A DNA stretch of 64,000 nucleotides from contig CACJAV010000003.1 of NCBI GenBank assembly GCA_902591485.1, positions 56,406 to 120,405 on the forward strand, given 5' to 3'. Position numbers and translations under genes: made by a program. The notes below the pieces were generated by a model. The model saw only the letters and a program-made list of their open reading frames with translations, made no database searches and was not told where the DNA came from. Shown piece after piece: positions 8,397 through 16,654 of this stretch. Source of the DNA: an uncultured Alphaproteobacteria bacterium. GTDB taxonomy: Bacteria; Pseudomonadota; Alphaproteobacteria; HIMB59; GCA-002718135. Each line of letters begins with the position of its first letter. Positions within the stretch are counted from its first letter, which is position 1.

Positions 8397-9401
8397 ATGA
8401 TTGAAATAGTAAATAAACCATACAGTTATACATTCAAAAACTACGCATCTAAAAATAAAAAAATATTATGTTTATCTGGAGATCTTACATCTTCTTGTGA
8501 AGTAGATTCTTTTAGAGATGAATTTCCAAATCAATTTGTTTCTATGGGTATGGCTGAACAAAATATGATGAGTTTTGCTGGTGGATTATCAATGAGTGGT
8601 TTTATCCCTTTCATCCACACCTTTGGGGTTTTTACATACCGTAGACCATATGATCAACTGCTTGCATCTATTGCCTATCCTAGAAGAAAAATACGTATTA
8701 TGGGTTTTCTGCCTGGGATAACAACACCAGCAGGAATGACCCATCAAGCTATAGAAGATATTTCAATCATGAGAACAATACCTAACATGACCGTGATAGA
8801 AACTGGTGATGCAACAGAAGTGGAGAGTATATGTGAAGTAGCAGATAAAGTAGATGGTCCTGTTTATTGCAGAATGTTAAGAGGAAGTGTTCCTAGACTT
8901 TTTGATACGCCTCTCAAATTAAGTGACATTAGGGTTTTAAATTCTGGAACAGATATTTTATTGATAACATCAGGTATTTGTACTGAAGAAGCATTAAGAG
9001 CAAGAGCGGCATTAGTTAATGCAGGAATTTCAATTTTACATCTTCACGTGCATACATTTAAACCTTTTAATGAAGAAAAAATTTTAGATTTATTAACTAA
9101 TGTAAAATTAGGAGTAATTACGATGGAGAATCATTTAGTTAATGGTGGTCTTGGTACAATGATTTCTGAAATAATATCAAAAAATGGTTTGCCAAAAAAA
9201 TTAATCAAACTTGGGTTAAAAGACACATTTGCTCATGGAGGATCTAAACAATATTTAACCAAATACTACGGTTTTGATGCATACGCATTGATTAAATCTA
9301 TAGAAAAATTTATAGGACAAGAGTTAAATATTTTAGAAGAAGATTTAGAGACTGCGCGAATTGAAAACGTACACTCTCTGTCTAAAGCTGAGGCACTGTA
9401 A
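8397..9401 (+). CDS. Transketolase C-terminal subunit (pyrimidine-binding half), sugar operon copy
   Basis: A 334-residue partner of the preceding subunit. VSMGMAEQNMMSFAGGLS holds the conserved glutamate that activates the TPP aminopyrimidine ring in transketolases and DXS-like enzymes. THQAIEDISIMRTIPNMTVIE and the C-terminal domain (VITMENHLVNGGLGTMISE) are typical of the family. It begins one base after the N-half gene, so the two are surely co-translated. With a BtpA-like and an M42 gene behind it, it may act on an unusual ketose rather than serve the main pentose-phosphate pathway. Confidence 0.9.
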   Translation: MIEIVNKPYSYTFKNYASKNKKILCLSGDLTSSCEVDSFRDEFPNQFVSMGMAEQNMMSFAGGLSMSGFIPFIHTFGVFTYRRPYDQLLASIAYPRRKIRIMGFLPGITTPAGMTHQAIEDISIMRTIPNMTVIETGDATEVESICEVADKVDGPVYCRMLRGSVPRLFDTPLKLSDIRVLNSGTDILLITSGICTEEALRARAALVNAGISILHLHVHTFKPFNEEKILDLLTNVKLGVITMENHLVNGGLGTMISEIISKNGLPKKLIKLGLKDTFAHGGSKQYLTKYYGFDAYALIKSIEKFIGQELNILEEDLETARIENVHSLSKAEAL

Positions 9402-9404
9402 ATA

Positions 9405-10220
9405 ATGAAAAAAAATTTTTATAAATTATTTAAAACAAAAAAACCAATTATAGCAATGGTTCATTTCCCAGCGTTGCCAGGATCCCCATTATATGATGAG
9501 AAAAAGGGACTAAAATATATTTTAAATTCTATTCAAGCTGATGTTAAACATTTACAAAATGCTGGTGTTGACGCCATTATGTTTGGCAATGAAAATGATA
9601 GACCTTATGAATTAAAAGTGAATCGATCTAGCTTATCCACTATGGCTTATATGATAGGAAGAGTAGCTGAAAAGATCAATATTCCTTTTGGAGTTAATGT
9701 TCTTTGGGATCCTATCAGTACTATTGCACTGGCGGCCTCTACTAATGCTAATTTTGTTCGGGAAATATTTACTGGTACTTATGCCTCCGATATGGGAAAT
9801 TGGAGCCCCGACGCTGGTAAAGCTATGCGCTATAGAAATTCATTAGGTCGAAAAGATTTACAAATGTTCTATAACATTTCAGCAGAGTTTGCATATTCAT
9901 TAGACAGAAGAACAATAGCGGAAAGAGCAGAAAGTACAGTTTTTTCTTCAATTCCCGATGCAATACTAGTATCTGGCCAAATAACAGGTCAATCAGCCAA
10001 ATTAGATGAAATAAAAGCGGTAAGTAAAATAATTCCTAATACACCTGTGCTAGCAAATACTGGAGTAAATTATAATAATGTTGAAGAAATTCTTAAGACA
10101 ACTGATGGAGTGATTATCGGCTCTTCACTAAAAGTCAATGGTGATACATGGAAAAACGTTGATCCAAAAAGAGCAAAAAAATTTATGAACAAAGTTAAGT
10201 CTATTAGAAAAAATGCCTAG
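9405..10220 (+). CDS. BtpA/SgcQ-family TIM-barrel protein
   Basis: A 271-residue protein of the BtpA family (PF03437), a predicted TIM barrel whose enzymatic role is unsettled. Recognisable segments are IAMVHFPALPGSP near the N-terminus, GVDAIMFGNENDRPY, PFGVNVLWDP and the C-terminal TDGVIIGSSLKVNG. Cyanobacterial BtpA affects photosystem I accumulation. E. coli SgcQ sits in a putative sugar operon next to sgcX, as this gene sits next to an M42 SgcX-like gene. That shared neighbourhood suggests a sugar or nucleoside-like substrate. The gene overlaps the next by 8 bases. Confidence 0.85.
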   Translation: MKKNFYKLFKTKKPIIAMVHFPALPGSPLYDEKKGLKYILNSIQADVKHLQNAGVDAIMFGNENDRPYELKVNRSSLSTMAYMIGRVAEKINIPFGVNVLWDPISTIALAASTNANFVREIFTGTYASDMGNWSPDAGKAMRYRNSLGRKDLQMFYNISAEFAYSLDRRTIAERAESTVFSSIPDAILVSGQITGQSAKLDEIKAVSKIIPNTPVLANTGVNYNNVEEILKTTDGVIIGSSLKVNGDTWKNVDPKRAKKFMNKVKSIRKNA

Positions 10221-11316
10221 CTTAAAAGAGATAAATTTTATTAATCAAACACTAAAAGATTTAGTTTTAATTTCTGGTTTATCTGGACATGAAACTAGAG
10301 TGAGAAATTATCTAAATAAACAGCTAAAACAAAATGCGCTTAATACAAAAACTGATGTTCTAGGTAATTTGATTTGCACTCTTCAAGGAGATGACAAATT
10401 ACCATCTATTATTTTATTTGCACATATGGATCAGCTTGGGTTTATAGTAAAAAAAATTGATGAAAATGGATATATCAGAGTTGAAAGAGTAGGAGGAGTC
10501 CCTGAAAAGGCCTTACTTTCTCAAGATGTTGTAATTGTAAATAATAAGCAGGAACTAATTGAAGGTGTAATTGGCAATAAATCTCATCATGCAACTCAGC
10601 AAGAAGAAAAATACAATGTAAATAAGATTAGTGAAATCTATATTGATGCTGGATTTAAAAGTAAAAGAGAAGCTTTAAGAAATGGCATCAATATTGGAAG
10701 TCCTGTCACATACGCTCCTTATTATAAATCTCTTAAAAATAATAATGTTTGTGGTTCCTCAATTGATGACAGAGCCGGTTGTGCAGTTATTTTAAGTGCT
10801 GCTAAATCTTTAAATAAATCTAAAAATAGACCAACTGTGCACATAGTATTTTCAGTGCAAGAAGAATTTAATCTTAGAGGTATACTGCCAGTAGTTAATA
10901 CCCTTAAACCACATATTGCAGTTCAGGTAGATTTAATGTTATCTTCAGACACACCTGATATGATTAATTCAAGTGACGTTCATTTAGGCAAAGGACCTTG
11001 CATTAGTTTGTTTTCTTTTCACGGCAGAGGAACTTTAAATGGCGTTATACCGCATCCTGCAATAGTGGAACTTTTCGAAAAAGTTGCAAAAAATAAAAAT
11101 ATTAATCTTCAAAGAAGTGTAGCCTCAGGTATTTTGACGGATGCTTCATATGTGCAGTTTGCTAATGAAGGTATCGCTACTATTGATGTTGGTTTTCCGA
11201 TGCGTTATTCACATTCTTCCAGAGAAGTATGTAATATAAACGATCTTATTGATTTAAAAAATCTATTAGTTGCTGTTATAAATAAAATTGATAAAAAAAT
11301 TAAACTTACAAGATAG
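10213..11316 (+). CDS. M42-family metallohydrolase (SgcX/FrvX-like aminopeptidase or deacylase)
   Basis: A 367-residue M42 co-catalytic metallopeptidase-like enzyme with the full set of probable metal ligands: H71 and D73 (AHMDQLGF), D186 (IDDRAG), E218 with general base E217 (VQEEF), D240 (VQVD) and H334 (YSHSSREV). The family includes tetrahedral aminopeptidases and, in sugar operons, SgcX and FrvX, earlier annotated as endoglucanases. In this setting it may remove an amino-acid or acyl group from a sugar conjugate, but that is inference. The start overlaps the BtpA-like gene by 8 bases, so the two are closely co-expressed. Confidence 0.87.
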   Translation: MPSLKEINFINQTLKDLVLISGLSGHETRVRNYLNKQLKQNALNTKTDVLGNLICTLQGDDKLPSIILFAHMDQLGFIVKKIDENGYIRVERVGGVPEKALLSQDVVIVNNKQELIEGVIGNKSHHATQQEEKYNVNKISEIYIDAGFKSKREALRNGINIGSPVTYAPYYKSLKNNNVCGSSIDDRAGCAVILSAAKSLNKSKNRPTVHIVFSVQEEFNLRGILPVVNTLKPHIAVQVDLMLSSDTPDMINSSDVHLGKGPCISLFSFHGRGTLNGVIPHPAIVELFEKVAKNKNINLQRSVASGILTDASYVQFANEGIATIDVGFPMRYSHSSREVCNINDLIDLKNLLVAVINKIDKKIKLTR

Positions 11317-11321
11317 TAGAT

Positions 11322-12824
11322 ATGACAAAAAAACTTTTTCTAGGCATCGATATTGGAACTTACGAGACTAAAGGTGTTTTAGTTGATAGCGTAGGTAACA
11401 TTATTTCTCAAGCTTCAAAAAAACATGAAATGATCGTCCCTCAGAGTGGCTGGGCAGAGCATAGACCAATCGAAGATTGGTGGGGTGATTTTATCTATGT
11501 CTCAAAAAAATTAATTGAGGACTCTAAATGCAATCCAAATGACATTGCTGCTGTTTCTGCAAGTACTATAGGTCCTTGCATGCTTCCACTTGATAAAAAC
11601 GGTGATCCTTTAATGAATGCAGTTTTATATGGTGTAGATACTCGAGCGCATAAGGAAATTGATTTACTCAACTCTTCCATAGGTGAAGAAAAAATCATGC
11701 AATTTAATGGTAATGTTTTAACTTCTCAGCAAGTTGGTCCAAAAATTTTATGGTTAAAAAATAATAGGCCAGAAATTTATTCTAAAACTAATAAAATAGT
11801 AAACGGTACTGGTTTTATTAATTTCAAATTAACTGGTAGGTATACAACAGATCATTTTTCTGCAGCTTTTGTTAGTCCTCTCTATGATATAAATAAACAA
11901 AATTGGAGTGATGAACTAAATGATAATATTGTCGATCTCGAGAAACTTCCTGAACTGGTATGGACTGATGAAATAATTGGAAATATTACTAAAACAGCAT
12001 CAAATGAAACAGGTTTGGCAGAAGGTACTATCGTTACCTCTGGAACTATTGATGCCGCAGCTGAAGCTATAAGTGTTGGAGTAATTGGTAGTGGAGATAT
12101 GATGATGATGTATGGCTCTACGATGTTCTATATATTAGTCACTGACAAAGTTTTATCTGATAAAAGACTTTGGTACTCACCTTGGTTATTCAAAGGAGAG
12201 CACTCATCAATGGGTGGCTTGGCAACAAGTGGGACGTTAACACATTGGTTTAAAAATAATTTTGCACAAGAATTAACGGGTGATGATACTTTTATAAGAC
12301 TAGCTCAAGAAGCAGAAAAATCCCCGCCTGGATCAAAAGGTATTGTATTTCTTCCATATTTTTCTGGTGAGAGGACTCCAATACATGACACAAATGCAAA
12401 AGGTACTTTTTTCGGTTTAGATTTAACTCACAATAGAGCTGATATGTACAGATCAATTTTTGAAGGTATTGCCTATGGAACAAACCATGTAATTGATGTC
12501 TATAAAGAATTAAATGCTATTCCAAAAAATTTATTTAGTGTTGGTGGAGGAACTAAAAATAAAGTTTGGTCTCATACTACTTCAGATGTAATTGGACTAA
12601 ATCAAATTTTAAGAAAAAAAACTATTGGTGCATCTTATGGCGATGCTTTTCTTTCAGCATGTACTGTAGGGGAAATAAAAAAAGATGATATTAACAAATG
12701 GAACGAAGTAGAATATCAAATTGAAGCTAATTTAGATAATCAAGATGTCTACAATAAGGGGTACGAAGTTTTTAGAGAGCTTTATGATAACACCAAGCAT
12801 CTAATGAAAAAATTAAATACTTAA
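11322..12824 (+). CDS. FGGY-family carbohydrate kinase (xylulokinase-like)
   Basis: A 500-residue FGGY kinase that phosphorylates a sugar or polyol with ATP. The N-terminal phosphate-binding motif LGIDIGTYETKGVLVD, substrate-side WAEHRPIEDWW, the catalytic aspartate region TSGTIDAAAEAISVG and the second ATP-binding segment FSVGGGTKNKVWSHTTSDVIG are all present. The overall pattern is closest to xylulokinase-like members, so a pentulose or similar ketose is a reasonable guess that would feed the transketolase encoded upstream. The gene ends convergently with the permease gene, with stop codons overlapping by 4 bases. Confidence 0.9.
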   Translation: MTKKLFLGIDIGTYETKGVLVDSVGNIISQASKKHEMIVPQSGWAEHRPIEDWWGDFIYVSKKLIEDSKCNPNDIAAVSASTIGPCMLPLDKNGDPLMNAVLYGVDTRAHKEIDLLNSSIGEEKIMQFNGNVLTSQQVGPKILWLKNNRPEIYSKTNKIVNGTGFINFKLTGRYTTDHFSAAFVSPLYDINKQNWSDELNDNIVDLEKLPELVWTDEIIGNITKTASNETGLAEGTIVTSGTIDAAAEAISVGVIGSGDMMMMYGSTMFYILVTDKVLSDKRLWYSPWLFKGEHSSMGGLATSGTLTHWFKNNFAQELTGDDTFIRLAQEAEKSPPGSKGIVFLPYFSGERTPIHDTNAKGTFFGLDLTHNRADMYRSIFEGIAYGTNHVIDVYKELNAIPKNLFSVGGGTKNKVWSHTTSDVIGLNQILRKKTIGASYGDAFLSACTVGEIKKDDINKWNEVEYQIEANLDNQDVYNKGYEVFRELYDNTKHLMKKLNT

Positions 12825-13717
12825 CCTTTAATAGCTCCAGCAGCCATTCCTTTTACAATATATCGCTCTAAGAAAATTGCCACTATAATTAATGGTAAGC
12901 ATAAAGCTGCTGAAATTGCTGCCATATTCCACCATTTAATACTTTGGGATGATATTTGAGAGGCAACCATAACTGGCATTGTTTTAGCATCTGTACTTGT
13001 GATGAGAGCAGCTAGAAAATATTCGTTCCAACATAATATCAAGCACAAGATAAAGGCACTTGCAATCCCAGGTAAAACTATTGGTAAAACAATTTTAAAG
13101 AAACTCATCCATACACTTGCTCCATCTACTAAGGCCGCTTCTTCTAACTCAATAGGTACGGCATTAAATTGATCTCTCATTATCCAAATTACTATTGGTA
13201 AAACTGTTAATGTATAAATTAAAATCATCCCTATATGCGTATCTAATAAATCAAGCTCCCTATAAAGAACCAATACAGGTAAAGCTAAAACTACAGGAGG
13301 TAATATTAATTGCGATAAAAAGAAAAATGAAATGTCAGGATTTCTCATAAAACCAAATTTATAGTTAAATCTACTCAAACCATATGCTGCAAATGAACCA
13401 AGTATAACGGCTAAAGCAGATGCACTTGCAGATATAAAAGCTGTATTAAAAAAACGGGCTAGAAACTCTTCTCTAGGATTAGATTCAACAAATATAGTAT
13501 CTGGGGAAAATCCAAGATTACGCCAACCTTTCCAAGAAGGTTCAAAATCAATCCAAGGAATAAGTAATCCTTGAGTTACGCTTGCGGCAGTTTTAAATGA
13601 AGTAGTTGCTGTCCAATAAATGGGAAACAGGCAAATAAAAGTCCATAGCAAAAGAATTCCATATATTACTATTTTTTCACTTAAGTTATGTCTCATTATG
13701 AAGCTCTCTGTAACCAT
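12821..13717 (-). CDS. Sugar ABC transporter permease (MalG/UgpE-type)
   Basis: An inner-membrane permease of 298 residues with about six predicted membrane segments. The cytoplasmic EAA loop that contacts the ATPase reads EAALVDGASVWMSFFKIVLP. The start overlaps the end of the upstream MalF-type gene by 22 bases, as usual for paired permeases. With the Tat-exported binding protein further upstream it forms a carbohydrate importer of the CUT1 class. No ATPase gene follows: the next gene is convergent. The ATPase is either encoded elsewhere or shared with other transporters. Confidence 0.92.
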   Translation of the reverse strand: MVTESFIMRHNLSEKIVIYGILLLWTFICLFPIYWTATTSFKTAASVTQGLLIPWIDFEPSWKGWRNLGFSPDTIFVESNPREEFLARFFNTAFISASASALAVILGSFAAYGLSRFNYKFGFMRNPDISFFFLSQLILPPVVLALPVLVLYRELDLLDTHIGMILIYTLTVLPIVIWIMRDQFNAVPIELEEAALVDGASVWMSFFKIVLPIVLPGIASAFILCLILCWNEYFLAALITSTDAKTMPVMVASQISSQSIKWWNMAAISAALCLPLIIVAIFLERYIVKGMAAGAIKG

Positions 13718-14814
13718 CTATTAACAAATCGAATTAAAATGGTCATTAGGATGATGATGAAAATTAAATATACAAAAGATAATAATGTACCGTAACCAAC
13801 ATTTGATCTATCCCTATATTCTCTTACGATAAAGCTTGTTACACTATCAGTAGCACCGCCAGGTCCACCAGCTGTGACTATTATAATTATATCTGCAAGT
13901 TTTAATTTAAAGATTATTCGAATAACTAATGTTGTCAAAGATACAGGTAACATTATGGGAAAAATTATATTTTTAAACATCGTCCATTTATTAGCCCCGT
14001 CTACTTTAGCGGCTTCCAGCACTTCTTTTGGTAGTGCTTGAAGGCCTGCTAATAACATAATAATCATAAGTGGAATAAACGTCCAAGCGTCCATACACAT
14101 CATAGTCATTTTTGCAATTACAGGATTGCTAAAAAAAGTTGGTGTATCCCAACCCAACCAACGTGCAAAACTCGCTACTGGGCCAAATCGTTGTTCAAGC
14201 ATAGATTTACCAACCATCCAACTTACCGCAACTGGACTAAGCATTAGAGGGATTAAAAATGCTATTCTAAAAAATTTTCTTCCACGAATTTGTGAATTTA
14301 GTAAAATTGCAAGCAAGAAAGCAATACTAAATTCAACAAGTACTGCAAGCACATAATAAATCATATTTTTGAGAGCGTTCCAGTAATAGGGATCAGAGAT
14401 CATTTGATAAAAGTTATCAAGTCCATTAAATTTTCTTCCATCTACAGAACTTAAGTTCCAGTCTGTAAAAGATATATACAGGCCAAATAACATTGGAAAA
14501 ATTACGATTGAAATTATGAACATTACTGCAGGAAATACAAAAAGATTTCTTTTTCCTCTTTCGCCATAAATCAATACTCTTGAATATCCTATTGCTACTG
14601 CCCAAAGTATATAAGCATAAAGGACTGGTCTCCAATTTGAAAAACCAAAACTGATTCTATCATTTGAATATAAAGTTTGAATAATAGCAATTACAACCAT
14701 CAATAAAAATGATGACCAAACAATAATTTTACCAGCTCGTTTGGTGGATTCACTTACTGTGGAAGGAGCTACAACGTATAATGGATCGCGCTCTATATAT
14801 TTTACTTCACTCAT
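13696..14814 (-). CDS. Sugar ABC transporter permease (MalF/UgpA-type)
   Basis: A 372-residue permease, longer than most 290-320 residue UgpA types because of extra N-terminal hydrophobic segments (about residues 25-110) before the binding-protein-dependent transport domain. The EAA motif is EVLEAAKVDGANKWTMFKNI near residue 265. It is separated from the binding protein gene by a hairpin terminator at 14844-14869, so read-through of that hairpin probably sets permease expression below that of the binding protein. It pairs with the overlapping MalG-type gene. The substrate is unknown but likely a mono- or oligosaccharide given the nearby kinases and isomerase. Confidence 0.9.
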   Translation of the reverse strand: MSEVKYIERDPLYVVAPSTVSESTKRAGKIIVWSSFLLMVVIAIIQTLYSNDRISFGFSNWRPVLYAYILWAVAIGYSRVLIYGERGKRNLFVFPAVMFIISIVIFPMLFGLYISFTDWNLSSVDGRKFNGLDNFYQMISDPYYWNALKNMIYYVLAVLVEFSIAFLLAILLNSQIRGRKFFRIAFLIPLMLSPVAVSWMVGKSMLEQRFGPVASFARWLGWDTPTFFSNPVIAKMTMMCMDAWTFIPLMIIMLLAGLQALPKEVLEAAKVDGANKWTMFKNIIFPIMLPVSLTTLVIRIIFKLKLADIIIIVTAGGPGGATDSVTSFIVREYRDRSNVGYGTLLSFVYLIFIIILMTILIRFVNRWLQRAS

Positions 14815-14843
14815 TATATAAAAAAGAAATCATAATAAAAAAA

Positions 14844-14869
14844 TCTAGCGACTAAGAATAGTCGCTAGA
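14844..14869 (-). terminator. Intercistronic hairpin between binding protein and permease genes
   Basis: TCTAGCGACTA (14844-14854) pairs perfectly with TAGTCGCTAGA (14859-14869) around a 4-base AGAA loop. Read on the - strand it is followed by a T-rich tract, so it resembles an intrinsic terminator. It lies between the end of the binding-protein gene and the start of the first permease gene. Partial read-through, or protection of the upstream mRNA from 3' decay, would give more binding protein than permease. Confidence 0.85.
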
Positions 14870-14882
14870 AAAGAAAAGTAAA

Positions 14883-16550
14883 CTACAGTCCTAGTGAACC
14901 TTTATAAAGTTTGATTTGGCTTTCTCTACCAATTTGGTCTGTAATTTTGTCCCAAGCTGCTGCAATATTATCTGCACCAGTTTGTGCATCATATTGACCA
15001 GCAAATATCTTAGACAATTCATCTTCTGCAATACTGTAGTATTGGAAGATACCAGGTATACGTGGCTCAATAGCTGCGTTAGGGTGATTATAAGAGTCAG
15101 CTTCTGAAGCTAAATAATCAGATGCAAAAGCTTCTGTATAACCAGCTCCAACCCACTCATCAACATTAAAGTGACTGTTTCTGTATGGTTGGAATCCTGA
15201 TGGATACATAGACATCCATAATGATAGATCTTTTCCACCAATATGAGCACATGCAGACCATGCAGCTTTATTTTTAGCTGAGTTATCATCAACTGTTTTC
15301 ATACAGTATAATCCCCAACCAATGTATGCCATGTTAGGCGCATAGTTAGGACCACTAGCTAATGTCTCCCATTTACCAGTTTGCCAATTGTAAACATCAT
15401 CAGAACCAGGCAAGATATCAAATCCAACATTACCTTGAATAAGAGATTCATCAGAAGTATTGGCATTTGATCCTACATCTCCCCACCAAGATACCATTGA
15501 ACCAGTACCTGCTAAGAATTGACTAAAGCCTGTAACACCTGGATCAGCATTTATTTGATCAGGTGGTTGAGCACCACTTCTATCTAATACATCTTGAATA
15601 GCTCTAACCCATGCAGGATTATTAACCATTGGTTTCATTGTATCAGGTTCAAATAAGAAAGCTGGACTATTTGGATGTTTTGCATACGCAGTTGCAATAC
15701 TACCTAAGAAATAGAATGCAAATCCACCCCAGCCTTTTTGAACATCTAAGTATCCATAAGCCGGGAACCCAGCATGTTTCTTCCCTTTCAAGAAGTTAGT
15801 AACTTCAGTTACTTTTTGCCAAGTTTTTGGAACTTCCCATTCTCCAGAATGACCTTCTGCTTTCCAAGCTGCAGCCAACTCTTCATTTTCAAAGTAATCA
15901 GTTCTGTAGTTGAAGTTATGGCAGTCACCATCAATTGAGATTCTGTGTGTCACACCATCCCAAGTTCCTGTTGGAGCTTGTAAATAACCAACATAGTCAG
16001 CTAAATCAATTTGATCAGCTACCCAATCAGGCATAGCAGATAGTAATTTCTTACCACCTAAGTCTCCTTCAAATGGAGCTCCAGCTTGTAAGATATCAAA
16101 ATCTACTGTTCCTGTTGCAATAGACTGCTGAAGTCTAGCATTATAATCAGCTTGAGCTAAATCAATCCAATTAATTTTTGCACCAGTGTATTTTTCCCAT
16201 GGTTTTAAAAAACCTCTGTGAAGCATATTGTGAAGGTTTAAACTATCTAAACCCATGAAGTTTAGCTCAACTCCTTTAAACTCTCCTTCTTTCACTCGTT
16301 CTTTTGTTCCGCCTAGACACATCTCACCAACTTTTTGCCAGTCAGCATCTCCAGGTGAACCTGCTCCAACTCCAGGGATTTGTAGAATAGCTTTTCTTAG
16401 TTCCGAGTGACCATCTGCAAATGAACTTGTTGCAATTGATGATAATCCACCACTCATTGCTGCAATAGCTCCAGCTGATGCTGCACCTTTTACAAAGCTA
16501 CGTCTATTTATTCCATGTTTTAGAGCGTAATCATATAGTGATTTTTTCAT
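14883..16550 (-). CDS. Tat-exported ABC transporter substrate-binding protein (carbohydrate type)
   Basis: A 555-residue extracellular solute-binding protein. The N-terminus has a twin-arginine signal (NRRSFVKGAASAG, R16-R17, then a hydrophobic stretch), so it should be exported folded through the Tat system, as is common for large sugar- and glycerol-phosphate-type binding proteins. Tryptophan-rich segments late in the protein (YIGWGLYCMKTV, GWGGFAFYF) fit sugar stacking. A GGGAGG Shine-Dalgarno sits just upstream of the ATG. Divergent from it starts a sugar isomerase gene, and a terminator-like hairpin separates it from the permease genes. Family membership is clear; the sugar is not. Confidence 0.9.
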   Translation of the reverse strand: MKKSLYDYALKHGINRRSFVKGAASAGAIAAMSGGLSSIATSSFADGHSELRKAILQIPGVGAGSPGDADWQKVGEMCLGGTKERVKEGEFKGVELNFMGLDSLNLHNMLHRGFLKPWEKYTGAKINWIDLAQADYNARLQQSIATGTVDFDILQAGAPFEGDLGGKKLLSAMPDWVADQIDLADYVGYLQAPTGTWDGVTHRISIDGDCHNFNYRTDYFENEELAAAWKAEGHSGEWEVPKTWQKVTEVTNFLKGKKHAGFPAYGYLDVQKGWGGFAFYFLGSIATAYAKHPNSPAFLFEPDTMKPMVNNPAWVRAIQDVLDRSGAQPPDQINADPGVTGFSQFLAGTGSMVSWWGDVGSNANTSDESLIQGNVGFDILPGSDDVYNWQTGKWETLASGPNYAPNMAYIGWGLYCMKTVDDNSAKNKAAWSACAHIGGKDLSLWMSMYPSGFQPYRNSHFNVDEWVGAGYTEAFASDYLASEADSYNHPNAAIEPRIPGIFQYYSIAEDELSKIFAGQYDAQTGADNIAAAWDKITDQIGRESQIKLYKGSLGL

Positions 16551-16584
16551 TATATCCTCCCGATATGAATTATAATACTTAAGT

Positions 16585-16614
16585 TTTATAAAGATAAGAT
16601 TAGTAAGGCAACAA
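16585..16614 (-). promoter_or_regulatory. Candidate promoter for the sugar-binding protein gene
   Basis: Read on the - strand, TTGTTG (16609-16614) and TATAAA (16585-16590) are separated by 18 bases and lie 35-64 bases before the ATG at 16550. The spacing is acceptable for a sigma70-type promoter and the gene has a strong Shine-Dalgarno. AT-richness makes such matches common, so confidence is low. Confidence 0.33.
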
Positions 16615-16621
16615 GAAAAAC

Positions 16622-16645
16622 GTTAAAAAGGTATTTATTTTTAAC
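16622..16645. promoter_or_regulatory. Inverted repeat in the divergent sugar-locus promoter region
   Basis: GTTAAAAA (16622-16629) and TTTTTAAC (16638-16645) form a perfect 8-bp inverted repeat with an 8-base centre. It lies between the divergent binding-protein and isomerase genes, where an operator would be expected. No regulator gene is adjacent and the arms are A/T-rich, so this is only a candidate. Confidence 0.25.
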
Positions 16646-16654
16646 AAAAATCAT

